A stretch of 64,000 bases of DNA from UBA5314 sp035560815 (GTDB lineage: Bacteria; Bacillota; Syntrophomonadia; Syntrophomonadales; Syntrophomonadaceae), in NCBI GenBank assembly GCA_035560815.1, contig DATMYR010000045.1, forward strand, positions 62,001 through 126,000, given 5' to 3'. The notes below the pieces were generated by a model. It was not told the DNA's origin and ran no database searches. It saw only the letters and a program-made list of their open reading frames with translations. Of this stretch, positions 17,713 through 26,536 are shown one piece after another. The translations under genes and the position numbers were made by a program. The stretch's first letter is position 1. The number at the start of each line of letters is the position of its first letter.

Positions 17713-18428
17713 GTACATTCTCCTTTTTTCCGCCGGACCTCAGCTTCGGAAAGCCGCAGGTACAAAGGTCGCAAGGTAAAGGGATCTTCCGTCTGCCCCT
17801 CCTGCAACTTATCCATAGCCAGGGTGGCCAGAGCCGAAGCGCGAGGCAAAACCAGGTGAGGCGGAGCCTGAAGAAAGGCTTCACCCAAAGCTCCCCGAAG
17901 ATAGTCTTCATAACGAGTAAGCGCATCCCCCACCAGGATGCAATGCGCCTTTTCCCAGCCAGTATTTACGTCTTTTATTCGCTCTACCAATGTTTCAAGA
18001 TCCATGGCCTCCGGCGGATGGATGCTCCTGGGTTTCCCTGCCGTAACCATGTATATGGCAGCATAAACCTCATTTCTCCTGGCATCCAAAATCGGGCAAA
18101 CCAGGGTTTCAATCCCACCGATATTGGCAGCCAGCATCTCCAAGGTGGACACAGCCACCAGGGGTTTGCCTGAACCCAGACATAACCCTTTTGCCGTAGC
18201 CAATCCGATGCGCAGCCCGGTAAAAGATCCGGGACCCGCACTGATGGCTATACCGTCCAGGTCCGATACCTGGCACTGGCATTCACGCATCACCCGATCC
18301 ACCATAGGCATAAGGGTTTCAGCGTGAGTCTTCTTATAATTCGAGAATTCCTCTTTGAGCAATCTCCTGTCTTCCAACAACGCTACACCCGCTACCGGGG
18401 TGGCGCTGTCAATTGCAAGAAGCAACAA
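17706..18428 (-). CDS. tsaB: tRNA threonylcarbamoyladenosine biosynthesis protein TsaB
   Basis: 240 residues. It is the non-catalytic ASKHA partner that dimerises with TsaD. LLAIDSATPVAGVAL at the start and ISAGPGSFTGLRIGLATAKGL are the family signatures. It overlaps tsaE by 20 nt and rimI by 7 nt, in one operon. Confidence 0.95.
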   Translation of the reverse strand: MLLLAIDSATPVAGVALLEDRRLLKEEFSNYKKTHAETLMPMVDRVMRECQCQVSDLDGIAISAGPGSFTGLRIGLATAKGLCLGSGKPLVAVSTLEMLAANIGGIETLVCPILDARRNEVYAAIYMVTAGKPRSIHPPEAMDLETLVERIKDVNTGWEKAHCILVGDALTRYEDYLRGALGEAFLQAPPHLVLPRASALATLAMDKLQEGQTEDPFTLRPLYLRLSEAEVRRKKGECTC

Positions 18429-18891
18429 ATTCCTTCAACCTTTCTACTATTTCATGAAACCGGGCTCCCTCGCCGCGCACAATGACCTTGCGCGGACGAT
18501 CGTAGTCATCGTCTTCCAATACGATATTCACATATACTGCTGAACCGGGTAGAACCTGCTCTCCGGCTTGCGGCCATTCCACTACACATATCCCCTCGCG
18601 ACCCAGGTAGTCTTCCAGTCCCAGGTCGACCAAGTCCCCTTCACCTAAACGGTAAAAATCAAAATGGTATATAGGCAGGACAGCCTGATAAATATTCATG
18701 ATCGTGAAAGTAGGACTGTTTACCCTACCCGGATAAGCCAGACCTCTGGCCACTCCTCGGGTAAAGGTGGTCTTTCCCGCCCCCAGCTCTCCGGATAGAT
18801 AAACCAGATCTCCGGCTTCCAACAAGCTGCCCAAGAGGCTGCCCAAATATTCCATCTCTTCTTCGCTTTTTACTCTCAGATTGATGCTCAT
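18409..18891 (-). CDS. tsaE: tRNA threonylcarbamoyladenosine biosynthesis ATPase TsaE
   Basis: 160 residues. It is the ATPase of the t6A complex. The P-loop GELGAGKTTFTRGVARGL, NSPTFTIMN and the YHFDFYRL / VVEWPQ segments are typical. It is the first gene of the tsaE-tsaB-rimI-tsaD run, 33 nt after the uracil-DNA glycosylase gene, so possibly all share one transcript. Confidence 0.95.
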   Translation of the reverse strand: MSINLRVKSEEEMEYLGSLLGSLLEAGDLVYLSGELGAGKTTFTRGVARGLAYPGRVNSPTFTIMNIYQAVLPIYHFDFYRLGEGDLVDLGLEDYLGREGICVVEWPQAGEQVLPGSAVYVNIVLEDDDYDRPRKVIVRGEGARFHEIVERLKEFVASCN

Positions 18892-18924
18892 CTCGCTAAT
18901 GCCAGCCCGCTTTCTCTGATGAAT

Positions 18925-19632
18925 CTACCCGCTGCTCAGGGTTTGAAAAGCTTTGCTGATTAATTTGATGTCCTCCCAGGTGGGGCGTTTATACGACTCA
19001 TTACGCAAGAGTGCCGCCGGGTGGAAGGTGCCCATAATCTGTACGCCCTGGCGGCTGAACCACCGTCCCCGAATCTGTGTTATCCTGGCTTTGGGGTCAA
19101 TAACTACCTGACTTGCTAAAGCCCCCAGACACACAATAATCTTCGGTTGAATGATACGAATCTGAGCCTCCAGGTATTTATTGCACTCTTTCACCTCATC
19201 GGGATTGGGCAGCCGGTTCCCGGGGGGACGACATTTTACCACATTACATATGTACACTGAGGGCCGGTGGAAGCCTCCTGCGTCCAGAATTTTGTCCAAG
19301 AGCTGCCCGGCTTTTCCCACAAACGGCTCACCTTGAATGTCTTCATCTTTCCCCGGGCCTTCCCCGATAAACATGATCCTGCTATGCACATCTCCACTGC
19401 CAAACACCACCTGCTGACAGGTGGAGCGCAGGCGGCAGCGCGAGCATTCCCGACTCAGCTCTTTGAGTGATTGATAATCGCTGATATCAGCATAGGCATC
19501 TTCCGCTTTGACGCCGGGAAGGAAAGCGGCCCCAAGAGATATGGGCTTAGCCGGTATGGGAATTGATTCCGCCATTTCTCTTCTTTTCTGGCCTGGAGCA
19601 TCCCCAAACAAACCAGGCTGCTCAATAGTCAT
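18925..19632 (-). CDS. Uracil-DNA glycosylase, family 4 (Fe-S)
   Basis: 235 residues. It excises uracil from DNA. Family 4 marks are the cysteine cluster starting CSRCRLRSTC with later cysteines in NVVKCRPPGNR and VCLG, the water-activating motif GEGPGKDEDIQGEPFVG and the C-terminal GTFHPAALLRN. An N-terminal extension of about 60 residues precedes the catalytic domain. The ATG at 19632 has GGAGGGG upstream. Confidence 0.93.
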   Translation of the reverse strand: MTIEQPGLFGDAPGQKRREMAESIPIPAKPISLGAAFLPGVKAEDAYADISDYQSLKELSRECSRCRLRSTCQQVVFGSGDVHSRIMFIGEGPGKDEDIQGEPFVGKAGQLLDKILDAGGFHRPSVYICNVVKCRPPGNRLPNPDEVKECNKYLEAQIRIIQPKIIVCLGALASQVVIDPKARITQIRGRWFSRQGVQIMGTFHPAALLRNESYKRPTWEDIKLISKAFQTLSSG

Positions 19633-19687
19633 TTTCTCCCCTCCTGCGGCTTTCTAATACCGTTCAAACAATTCCGGTCATATAAAT

Positions 19688-19713
19688 GGATACCGCCTGA
19701 TTAGGCGGTATCC
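19688..19713. terminator. Hairpin terminator after the CoA-binding protein gene
   Basis: A perfect 10-bp stem GGATACCGCC/GGCGGTATCC with a TGATTA loop, located about 55 nt after the minus-strand stop. The tail is only moderately T-rich on either strand. Confidence 0.55.
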
Positions 19714-19767
19714 AATTTCTATTGTATATCACAGGCCAGATATAATAAACATGAATGAGCATTAGAC

Positions 19768-20181
19768 CTAGCCTAATAAACGGCGATGTTCCTGCATGAT
19801 GCAGCGGTTCTGGACGAACAAAGCCCCATCCTGAAGGCACATAGCCTCCCCTTCTGATGATTTCAAACCCAGTTGCAGCCAAATGGCTGGCATCTTCTGC
19901 TCCAGAGCTTCTTCGATTATCGGAATCAGGTCTTCCTCCTGGCGAAACACATCCACAAGATCAACCGGTACGGAAATGGATTTTAGATCGGGGTAGGCCT
20001 TCTCCCCCAGAACATAAGAGACGTGGGGATTGACCGGAATAATACGGTATCCTTTGCTCTGCAGGTAGCTGGCTATATGATGACTTGCCCGGTAGGGATC
20101 ATCAGACAGGCCCACGATGGCGATGGTTTTAACGCTCTGCAGCAGCTCCCTGATAGAATCGTCCCTTCGCCGAAAAAACAT
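19768..20181 (-). CDS. CoA-binding domain protein (YccU-like)
   Basis: 137 residues. A Rossmann-like CoA-binding fold with IAIVGLSDDPYRASHHIASYL, GYRIIPVNPHVSYVLGEKAYPDL and WLQLGLKSSEGE. The biochemical role of this family is not established. The ATG at 20181 has GAGGGGTG upstream, better than a GTG three codons earlier. It is a single gene ending at the hairpin at 19688. Confidence 0.88.
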   Translation of the reverse strand: MFFRRRDDSIRELLQSVKTIAIVGLSDDPYRASHHIASYLQSKGYRIIPVNPHVSYVLGEKAYPDLKSISVPVDLVDVFRQEEDLIPIIEEALEQKMPAIWLQLGLKSSEGEAMCLQDGALFVQNRCIMQEHRRLLG

Positions 20182-20244
20182 TTTCGTCACCCCTCTTTCC
20201 CTATTTTACTTCAGGAGGGAGAAAATGCAAGAAAAGCACACGAA

Positions 20245-21618
20245 TCAGCTTTTTGCCTGGGCTGCCAGGAGCTTATACAGATCAGTAAAACCGGTCCCGA
20301 TACGCCAAAAGGCTATGCCGCCCAGGCTCTGATCCACACACAAATTCCATTTGGCGGTCAGGCTCTGCTGGTTTTCCATCCAGATCTGGTGATAACGGCC
20401 CTGGTTGTCGTAATAGGTATAATAAGGGCTCATACTCTTTTGATCGAAATGCTCCTGCACCTTGTACGTTTTTTGAATCTGTTTTAGGGTGGCGGAGGTT
20501 ACCGTTTTGCCATTTCCGCTGCCAGACCAGTCGTAACCATAGGTGGCCAGACCGAGCAGGATTTTTTCCCGCGGTATTTTACTCACCGTATACTGAGATA
20601 CCTGCTGCACCCACCACAGGGGGGCAACGGGTCCGGGTGCAGTATCAACATAAGAATAATCATAAGCCATGATAATAACCAGATCGGCAATCTCTCCTAC
20701 AGCCTTATAATCAGTTCCAATCGACCAATTCTCATTCCCGGTACGAGCCAGTACCGCAACTGACAGGGTCTTTTCGCCTAAAGAATCCTTTAGATCGCGC
20801 AAAAACTGGGTAAAATAGGCGCTATCCTTCGAAGGGATGAACTCGAAATCAATATTTACACCATCGTAATTACTTTTCGAGGCAGTGCTGACCAATTGCT
20901 GAATAAGGTGCCAGCGATTGGTGGAGCTGGCCAGAAGTTGGTGTAGTTCATTTTTATCCATCAGCATAACACTGGCATGGGCAGCAATACCCTGCTGATG
21001 AGCCCATTGGATTTTCGCTGTGTAGTCATCTTTGTACTCATAGGCAAGGTCGCCTGATCCGTTGGTTTCAAACCAGCGAAAGGCTATATCGCTGAATAAT
21101 TTACTATTTGCTTGCATTTCTGCCATGGGGCTATAGTAATAGTAGGCAAATACTCTGGGTGCCGCGCCAAAGTTTATATTAATTGCACCAGTATTGTCAT
21201 TCCAGTTTATCTGACCTCCCAGGTTTTCCACCAGAAAGCGTAGGGGAATATAGGTGCGGTCTCGCCATGTAGTCGGTGCAACATCCAAGGTGAGTGCCCT
21301 GCCATCCACCTTGGCCTGGGTGCGGCCGATAAATAACTCTATGTAGTGGCCTCGGCAATCCATAGCCACTTTCTGCTGGCTTTCATCCCAATAAACCTGC
21401 CCTTGCAAAGCAGAACTCTCCACGATGAAACGCACCGGAACCAGGGTGCGGCCGTCCGAAATAAAAGCAGGTGGGTTCAGTGTAGTAGTTGTTCCGTTTA
21501 TCTTGATCTGACTTATGTACGATTCTGGGGTCCCGGCTGAAGCCGGATATGTATATAAGAAACTCAAGATTATGCTAAACAGCAGTAAAATTATTATACT
21601 TCGCTTTTTAACCAGCAA
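20245..21618 (-). CDS. Exported GH18 family protein with copper amine oxidase-like N-terminal domain
   Basis: 457 residues from a TTG at 21618 with GAGGTGG 7 nt upstream. A signal peptide (VKKRSIIILLLFSIILSFLY) is followed by a Cu-amine-oxidase-N stalk domain, about residues 30-155, with the paired DGRTLVPVRFIVE and DRTYIPLRFLVENLGG motifs. A GH18 barrel follows, with YDGVNIDFEFIPS; the final Glu of DxxDxDxE is present. It resembles spore-cortex or cell-wall SleL/YaaH-like enzymes, so a peptidoglycan-lytic role is likely. Chitinase activity is less likely. Confidence 0.88.
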   Translation of the reverse strand: MLVKKRSIIILLLFSIILSFLYTYPASAGTPESYISQIKINGTTTTLNPPAFISDGRTLVPVRFIVESSALQGQVYWDESQQKVAMDCRGHYIELFIGRTQAKVDGRALTLDVAPTTWRDRTYIPLRFLVENLGGQINWNDNTGAININFGAAPRVFAYYYYSPMAEMQANSKLFSDIAFRWFETNGSGDLAYEYKDDYTAKIQWAHQQGIAAHASVMLMDKNELHQLLASSTNRWHLIQQLVSTASKSNYDGVNIDFEFIPSKDSAYFTQFLRDLKDSLGEKTLSVAVLARTGNENWSIGTDYKAVGEIADLVIIMAYDYSYVDTAPGPVAPLWWVQQVSQYTVSKIPREKILLGLATYGYDWSGSGNGKTVTSATLKQIQKTYKVQEHFDQKSMSPYYTYYDNQGRYHQIWMENQQSLTAKWNLCVDQSLGGIAFWRIGTGFTDLYKLLAAQAKS

Positions 21619-21640
21619 AAGGCAACCACCTCTTTCTAAT

Positions 21641-21715
21641 GTTTGGGGACACACCTTCCCAGGCTTAAACTAGCACTTAACTAGTTAATAGCAGACTTTT
21701 GTGTGTCCCCTACCC
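21641..21715. repeat. GGGGACACA inverted-repeat element, copy C
   Basis: It starts with the same 20 bases as copy A (7791-7810 and 21641-21660 are identical). GGGGACACA (21645-21653) pairs with TGTGTCCCC (21702-21710), and a 12-bp palindrome TTAACTAGTTAA (21677-21688) lies inside. It sits just upstream of the GH18 gene start, in or near its promoter. Confidence 0.6.
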
Positions 21716-21874
21716 TTAATATTTCGGGGTACCTCGGGCTTTTCCTTGAAGTAAATCCTGGAACGGCAGGAAGATCGAGTGGGGCGATTTATCCCCAGCT
21801 CCAATAGGCTGTTTGTGGACAAGACATAGACGGATGCTCGGAGAATTGTCTTAGAAGGGAAGAAATGACAATCG

Positions 21875-22066
21875 TTAATTGAGGTTTTTGGACCTGGGAA
21901 AAAGGACTTCCAAATCATTCAGGGGAAGATGCACCATGCTCTCCTGATCAACTACTGCCAGAACGACCATCTCTTTGCCACTGAACTCTTCTTCATAGAA
22001 GCCCAGTATACAGACGGTCATGGTGACACCCTCCATATACACGGTAAAAAGGTCTCCCTTATGCAT
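21875..22066 (-). CDS. Small hypothetical protein
   Basis: 63 residues from the ATG at 22066 with GGAGG 7 nt upstream. It looks like a small beta barrel (LFTVYMEGVTMTVCILGFYEEEFSGKEMVVLAVV) followed by an acidic helix (LPLNDLEVLF). I do not recognise a family. It overlaps the amidohydrolase stop by 8 nt and is probably translated with it. Confidence 0.6.
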   Translation of the reverse strand: MHKGDLFTVYMEGVTMTVCILGFYEEEFSGKEMVVLAVVDQESMVHLPLNDLEVLFPRSKNLN

Positions 22067-23204
22067 GACCGTTCCTCCATAGTAGTCCGTCAACCATAGC
22101 CCACTGCAGGCGAGCCTGAAAATCAAGGGGATGCCCCCCAAAAGCAGCTAGATCAGCACGTTTTCCGGGAGTAATGGATCCCAACTCATGGTCTACTTTA
22201 AGCATTCCGGCTGGTTTTATAGTAATAGCCTGCATTGCGATCTCGGGATCCAGTCCTGCACGAACCGCTAATGCCGCACATACCCTCAAGTGTTCGACGG
22301 GCACTACCGGGTGATCGGTAATCAGGCAGAACTCCACACCCAGTTCTGCCAGCCGCCCTGCGGTTGTGAAAGAGATTTCCTTCATTTCCACTTTGGCCCG
22401 GGTGTTCAGGAGGGGCCCCAAACATACCGCTACCTGTCTTTGAACCAATTCTTTGGCTATAAACGGCGCTTCGGTGCCATGCTCTATTATCATATCTATA
22501 TCAAATTCATCCTTGATGCGTAAAGCGGTGAGAATGTCGTCAGCCCGGTGGGCATGAAGACGCAACGGCATCTCTTTCTTGATCACCTTAAGCAGGGATT
22601 GATAACGAAAGGACTCCCGGGGATCAATCTCCTTCTTTTCTGAAAGGCGGGTAGCTGTATATAGTGCTTCCCGCAAGAGGCTGGCGTTGGCCATGCGGGT
22701 AATGGGCGACTTTTTTTGCCTACCATAGACACGTTTGGGGTTTTCGCCCAAAGCCGCCTTTAACCCCCAGGGTTCTTTGTAGATCATATCGCTGAGTCGG
22801 TGCGCGAGGTTTTTCAGAAGAACTCCTTGCCCACCGATAATATTGGCGCTCCCGGGTAGGCACATGGCCCGAGTGACTCCTCCGCGCAGGGCATCGCCAA
22901 AAGCCAGATCCTGAAAATTCACTCCATCCACAGCATGCAACTGAGGTGTCAGCGGTTCGCTGGTCTCGTTGACGTCATCGCCTTCTACCTGGTATATTTC
23001 TTCCTCCAACCCGAGATGGGTGTGAGCGTCGATGAATCCCGGGGTTATATATAATCCGCGGGCGTCTACCACCTGGCAATCAGCAGGCAGGATTACATCC
23101 TGTCCCACAGCCTGGATGAATTCCCCCTCGATCAGGATTGTGCCCCCTTGCAGGTTCCCTATTGTATCCATGGTCATAATGGTGCCGCATTGAATGGCAA
23201 TCAA
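22059..23204 (-). CDS. Amidohydrolase family protein
   Basis: 381 residues from a TTG at 23204 with AGGAGG about 8 nt upstream; a longer frame adds 17 unsupported residues. It has the metal-dependent hydrolase fold: an N-terminal beta domain (GTIMTMDTIGNLQGGTILIEG), the metal motif GFIDAHTHLGLEEE, later His residues in LHAHRADD and IEHGTEAP, an Asp in LITDHPVV, and the C-terminal LGSITPGKRADLAAF. It is close to imidazolonepropionase-like amidohydrolases of unknown substrate. The next upstream gene encodes a gamma-Glu hydrolase-like GATase. Confidence 0.88.
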   Translation of the reverse strand: MIAIQCGTIMTMDTIGNLQGGTILIEGEFIQAVGQDVILPADCQVVDARGLYITPGFIDAHTHLGLEEEIYQVEGDDVNETSEPLTPQLHAVDGVNFQDLAFGDALRGGVTRAMCLPGSANIIGGQGVLLKNLAHRLSDMIYKEPWGLKAALGENPKRVYGRQKKSPITRMANASLLREALYTATRLSEKKEIDPRESFRYQSLLKVIKKEMPLRLHAHRADDILTALRIKDEFDIDMIIEHGTEAPFIAKELVQRQVAVCLGPLLNTRAKVEMKEISFTTAGRLAELGVEFCLITDHPVVPVEHLRVCAALAVRAGLDPEIAMQAITIKPAGMLKVDHELGSITPGKRADLAAFGGHPLDFQARLQWAMVDGLLWRNGHA

Positions 23205-23251
23205 TTCCGTCTCCTCCTCACCGTATCTTATGTAGGGAAGGTAGCTGCTGT

Positions 23252-23971
23252 TCAACGTAAACGACTGGCATTATCTGCCTCCCAGTGTTGATAAGCGGCC
23301 TGAACCAGGGATCTAAAAAGACGGACTGACGCCTGGTCTGGCAAACATTCGGGGTGCCACTGCACCCCTAGCCAGAAAGGATGTTTATCGCTTTCGATGG
23401 CTTCCACGACACCATCCACCGCCCAGGCACTAGCTATTAAACCTGTCCCGGTTTCATGAACCGCCTGATGGTGGAAGCTGTTGACCCGCAGGGAGTGCTG
23501 GCCCAGGATGCCTTCTAAAAGGCTACCTTCCATCATTACTATATCATGAATGGCATAATTACGCGGTGCGTTCTGCTGGTGGCACAAGTCAGAATCAAGG
23601 TTCTGGAACAAGCTTCCCCCGGCAGCCACGTTCAGCACCTGGCAGCCCCGGCATATGCCTAAAGCTGGTATGCCACGCTGGTAAGCATAACGGGCCAGCA
23701 GCAGTTCAAAATGGTCCCGCTGCGGATCAATCCAACCCATATCAGCCCCCGGTATTTGTCCCCAGTGCACCGGATCAATATCACCACCACCTGAAAACAG
23801 CAGCGCTGAACAACAATCAAGGTATGAAGCGATGAGTTCCTCCCTCGCGATCGGCAGGATCACAGGCAGCCCACCACCTGTTTCTATCGCCCGCACATAA
23901 TGGTCCCGCAGTTGGAATTGGCCTTCTTCCTCCTCATAACTGGTCGTAAGACCAATAATCGGCTTCACCAT
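23252..23971 (-). CDS. Class I glutamine amidotransferase-like hydrolase (PuuD-like)
   Basis: 239 residues. It resembles gamma-glutamyl-gamma-aminobutyrate hydrolases. It has the catalytic Cys in GICRGCQVLNVAAGGSLFQNL, His-Glu in GVQWHPE, and GGGDIDPVHWG near the front. A site GGAGG lies 3 nt before the ATG at 23971 and 6 nt before a GTG at 23968, so either may start. It is transcribed with the amidohydrolase 47 nt downstream. No putrescine pathway genes are nearby, so the substrate is unknown. Confidence 0.88.
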   Translation of the reverse strand: MVKPIIGLTTSYEEEEGQFQLRDHYVRAIETGGGLPVILPIAREELIASYLDCCSALLFSGGGDIDPVHWGQIPGADMGWIDPQRDHFELLLARYAYQRGIPALGICRGCQVLNVAAGGSLFQNLDSDLCHQQNAPRNYAIHDIVMMEGSLLEGILGQHSLRVNSFHHQAVHETGTGLIASAWAVDGVVEAIESDKHPFWLGVQWHPECLPDQASVRLFRSLVQAAYQHWEADNASRLR

Positions 23972-24003
23972 ACTCCTCCCCCTGAACAGGCCTGGCCTGA
24001 GAC

Positions 24004-24039
24004 AAAAAAACAGGTTCCCTATCTGAAACCTGTTTTTCT
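24004..24039 (-). terminator. Terminator after ndoA
   Basis: Stem AACAGGTT/AACCTGTT (24009-24016 and 24027-24034) followed on the minus strand by a T7 tract (24010-24004). It is near-symmetric and could also work on the plus strand. Confidence 0.7.
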
Positions 24040-24105
24040 CTTCCCTTGTATTACTAAGCTTGTTACATTGCTTTGCTCCCTGGCCGGGCTTGTTATTAAT
24101 ATGTA

Positions 24106-24453
24106 TTACATGGGGCTTAAGCCGATACTAACAGCCAAGGCCTGGTCAACCTTATGCATGGTCTCCTCGGTCAAGACCGCTATGCGCTGTTTTATCCTGG
24201 TCTTATCAATGGTCCTGATCTGCTCCGATAATATCACTGAATCCCGTTCCAGTCCATAGTCTTTGGCCTTAATTTCTATGTGGGTAGGCAGCTTGGCTTT
24301 ATTGATTTGGGAGGTAATGGCCAGGATAATGGTGGTGGGGCTATACTGGTTGCCAATATCGTTTTGCACCACCAGAACTGGTCGAATTCCTCCCTGTTCC
24401 GATCCGATTACCGGATTCAATTGGGCAAAATAAATCTCACCCCGTTTTATCAT
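24106..24453 (-). CDS. ndoA: mRNA interferase toxin EndoA (MazF family)
   Basis: 115 residues. MazF/PemK-fold endoribonuclease. MIKRGEIYFAQLNPVIGSEQGGIRPVLVVQNDIGN runs closely parallel to Bacillus EndoA over its whole length (remembered comparison). The ATG at 24453 has GGAGTG about 9 nt upstream. The antitoxin gene ends 8 nt before it. The neighbouring alr, CBS, nnr and acpS genes reproduce the Bacillus arrangement, so this is a conserved chromosomal module. Confidence 0.95.
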   Translation of the reverse strand: MIKRGEIYFAQLNPVIGSEQGGIRPVLVVQNDIGNQYSPTTIILAITSQINKAKLPTHIEIKAKDYGLERDSVILSEQIRTIDKTRIKQRIAVLTEETMHKVDQALAVSIGLSPM

Positions 24454-24461
24454 ACAGGCAA

Positions 24462-24731
24462 TCACTCCAGCAGTTTTTCTATACTATTCCTTAGCGCTTC
24501 ATTTTCCACACCCTGGTTTTCGACCGCCAGGCTGAGATTGATCTCGGCCATTTCCAAATAGCCCTTTTTCATCTGCTCCAGCACCAGTTTTTTCTTCCGC
24601 TCCCCTAGGAAAAATCTAATAGCTTCTCTTACCAGCTCACTACGGTTCTTCGATTCCAGCGTGGTAATATCGTCAACTTCGCAGAGCAGGGTTTCCGGTA
24701 CGGTAATTATAATTCGTTTTGAGGCTGGCAA
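24462..24731 (-). CDS. ndoAI: Antitoxin EndoAI (ribbon-helix-helix)
   Basis: 89 residues from a TTG at 24731 with GGAGGTG 6 nt upstream. The N-terminal RHH DNA-binding part (KRIIITVPETLLCEVDDI, NRSELVREAIRFFL) is followed by a helical tail that would bind the toxin (LEQMKKGYLEMAEINLSLA). It precedes ndoA by 8 nt. RHH antitoxins usually repress their own operon. Confidence 0.93.
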   Translation of the reverse strand: MPASKRIIITVPETLLCEVDDITTLESKNRSELVREAIRFFLGERKKKLVLEQMKKGYLEMAEINLSLAVENQGVENEALRNSIEKLLE

Positions 24732-24830
24732 AGCGTACACCTCCAAGGTAAGTAGATCTCTACCCGACAGTTCTATTATATTGGCTACGCTACCGCCACC
24801 GCAAATCCAATAATTACATGAAACCAGTCC

Positions 24831-25949
24831 TTATACATAAATACGCGGAACTCTGGAGCTTACAGCGCACACAACTTCATAATTGATGGTTCCAATGATC
24901 TGCGCCAAATCATCAGCCGTCACACCGTTTTCCGCCCGACCAAAGAGAAGAACTTCGTCCCCTTCCTGCACCTCGGGCACTGAACTTACGTCAAACATAC
25001 ACTGATCCATGCATACGGTCCCGATGAGAGGAACCTGCTGGCCCCTTATTACCGCCCATGCCCGGTTGGAAAGCAGTCGGCTGTAGCCATCAGCATACCC
25101 AATAGGAACAGTAGCCACTCGTGTTTCGGCTCGACAGCAATACGTCCGTCCATAGCTTACCGTCTGCCCTTCTTTTAAGGTTTTCACAAAACCGACCCGG
25201 CTCTTTAACTGCATAGCGGGAATAACATCAAAACCTGGCGGTATAAGACCCGGTTCGGGTTGCAGCCCATACATGATAATACCTGCCCTCACTACATTAA
25301 AATGAGCTTGAGGCAGCCCGATAAGAGCCGCGCTGTTTGAGCAATGCTTTAAAGGAAATGTGACCCCCCTGTCTTCCAAATCCTTTATTAATAATTGGAA
25401 GAGCCGCAACTGCTCAAGGGTATAGCTCTTGTCCGGAATGTCCGCCACGGCAAAGTGAGTAAAGATGCCCTCCATCTCTAATCCAGGAAGCTTCTGTATA
25501 CGGCACAATTCATCGATTGTCTCATTCTCTACCGGAAACCCCAGACGACCCATCCCCGTGTCAATTTTTAAGTGAACATAGGCCGGAAGTCCGAGGTCCA
25601 CTGCCGCCCGGGAAAGAGCGCGGGCCAATCCGCTTTCGAATACCGTAGCGCGTATACCCTGACTGACGACCGTCCTGGCAAACTCGCTGGGAATATAGCC
25701 CAGGACCAGGATGGGTCCCTGCAAACCAGCTTCACGGAGCAGCATAGCCTCATCCAGACTCGCAACTCCCAGGAAATCGACACCGTTCTCGTGGAAAAAC
25801 CGGCTTACTTCTACGATACCGTGTCCGTAACCGTTGGCTTTGACTACCGCCATAACCTGCGCCGGAGCTGCCGCCTGCCGGATGCAGGCCAAATTATGCT
25901 GAAGGGCTGCTAAATTTATTTCTGCCCAGGTTGGCCTCCGATTATCCAT
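24831..25949 (-). CDS. alr: Alanine racemase
   Basis: 372 residues. A PLP enzyme interconverting L- and D-alanine for peptidoglycan. PLP-lysine Lys37 is in AVVKANGYGHG, KIDTGMGRLGF and GIIMYGLQPEPG follow, and the C-terminal beta domain carries QTVSYGRTY with the catalytic Tyr and VCMDQCMFDV. The start overlaps the CBS gene stop by 8 nt (ATGGATAA). Confidence 0.96.
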   Translation of the reverse strand: MDNRRPTWAEINLAALQHNLACIRQAAAPAQVMAVVKANGYGHGIVEVSRFFHENGVDFLGVASLDEAMLLREAGLQGPILVLGYIPSEFARTVVSQGIRATVFESGLARALSRAAVDLGLPAYVHLKIDTGMGRLGFPVENETIDELCRIQKLPGLEMEGIFTHFAVADIPDKSYTLEQLRLFQLLIKDLEDRGVTFPLKHCSNSAALIGLPQAHFNVVRAGIIMYGLQPEPGLIPPGFDVIPAMQLKSRVGFVKTLKEGQTVSYGRTYCCRAETRVATVPIGYADGYSRLLSNRAWAVIRGQQVPLIGTVCMDQCMFDVSSVPEVQEGDEVLLFGRAENGVTADDLAQIIGTINYEVVCAVSSRVPRIYV

Positions 25950-26397
25950 TACTTTTTACCAGTGCTTTCAGAATATCATTGCGGGTTATAATGCCAACTA
26001 AATTTCCCTGTTTGACTACCGGCACACGGTTGATTTCCCTGGTCTGCATAACTTCAACAATTTTGGTTACCGGGCAGTCTTCTTCAACCACCACAACCTT
26101 GCCGGTCATAGCTTCCCGCACCCGGGTAGCCGTATATTTCTTGATTTCGTTATTAAAACGTATGGGGTTCTCCAGAAAAATAATACTGTCAAATAAAGTA
26201 AGATAAAATGGAACTTTTAGCTCACTAGCTCGTACCATCAAGTCCTTTTCAGTGATGACTCCCAAAATTTGGCCTTCCGCATCAACCACCGGCACACCAC
26301 TGATCTTATGCTCCACCAGGATCTGAGCCACATCCTCAATTTTGTCCTCAGGACCTACGGTGATTACATCTGTTGTCATAATGTCTTTTGCTTCCAT
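25942..26397 (-). CDS. CBS domain pair protein
   Basis: 151 residues. Two CBS motifs: AKDIMTTDVITVGPEDKIEDVAQILVE...GVPVVDAEGQILGVITEKDL and VREAMTGKVVVVEEDCPVTKIVEVM...RVPVVKQGNLVGIITRNDIL. Such pairs bind adenine nucleotides and act as regulatory modules; the target is unknown. The ATG at 26397 has GGGGAG upstream. It is coupled to alr by overlap. Confidence 0.9.
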   Translation of the reverse strand: MEAKDIMTTDVITVGPEDKIEDVAQILVEHKISGVPVVDAEGQILGVITEKDLMVRASELKVPFYLTLFDSIIFLENPIRFNNEIKKYTATRVREAMTGKVVVVEEDCPVTKIVEVMQTREINRVPVVKQGNLVGIITRNDILKALVKSNG

Positions 26398-26454
26398 CTT
26401 GCTCCCCTCATTTCTTTCCACCTAAATCCCGCACCATTGAATACCTTATAGCAA

Positions 26455-26481
26455 CCACTGTACCCTAACAGTGGATTTTTT
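26455..26481 (+). terminator. Terminator-like hairpin facing the plus strand
   Basis: CCACTG/CAGTGG (26455-26460, 26469-26474) followed by T6 on the plus strand. All surrounding genes are on the minus strand, so no plus-strand gene explains it. It may be a weak hairpin after nnr or end an antisense transcript. Confidence 0.4.
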
Positions 26482-26536
26482 CTTTTACTTTGAGCGATGC
26501 TAATCGAAATCATGCGCCGCAGTCAGAAAAACCAGC

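Noticed and set aside
21685..21918. 77-codon minus-strand ORF between the GH18 gene and the small hypothetical gene
   Set aside because: It has no ribosome binding site, overlaps the 3' end of the small gene at 21875-22066 and runs through repeat copy C; no family pattern was seen.
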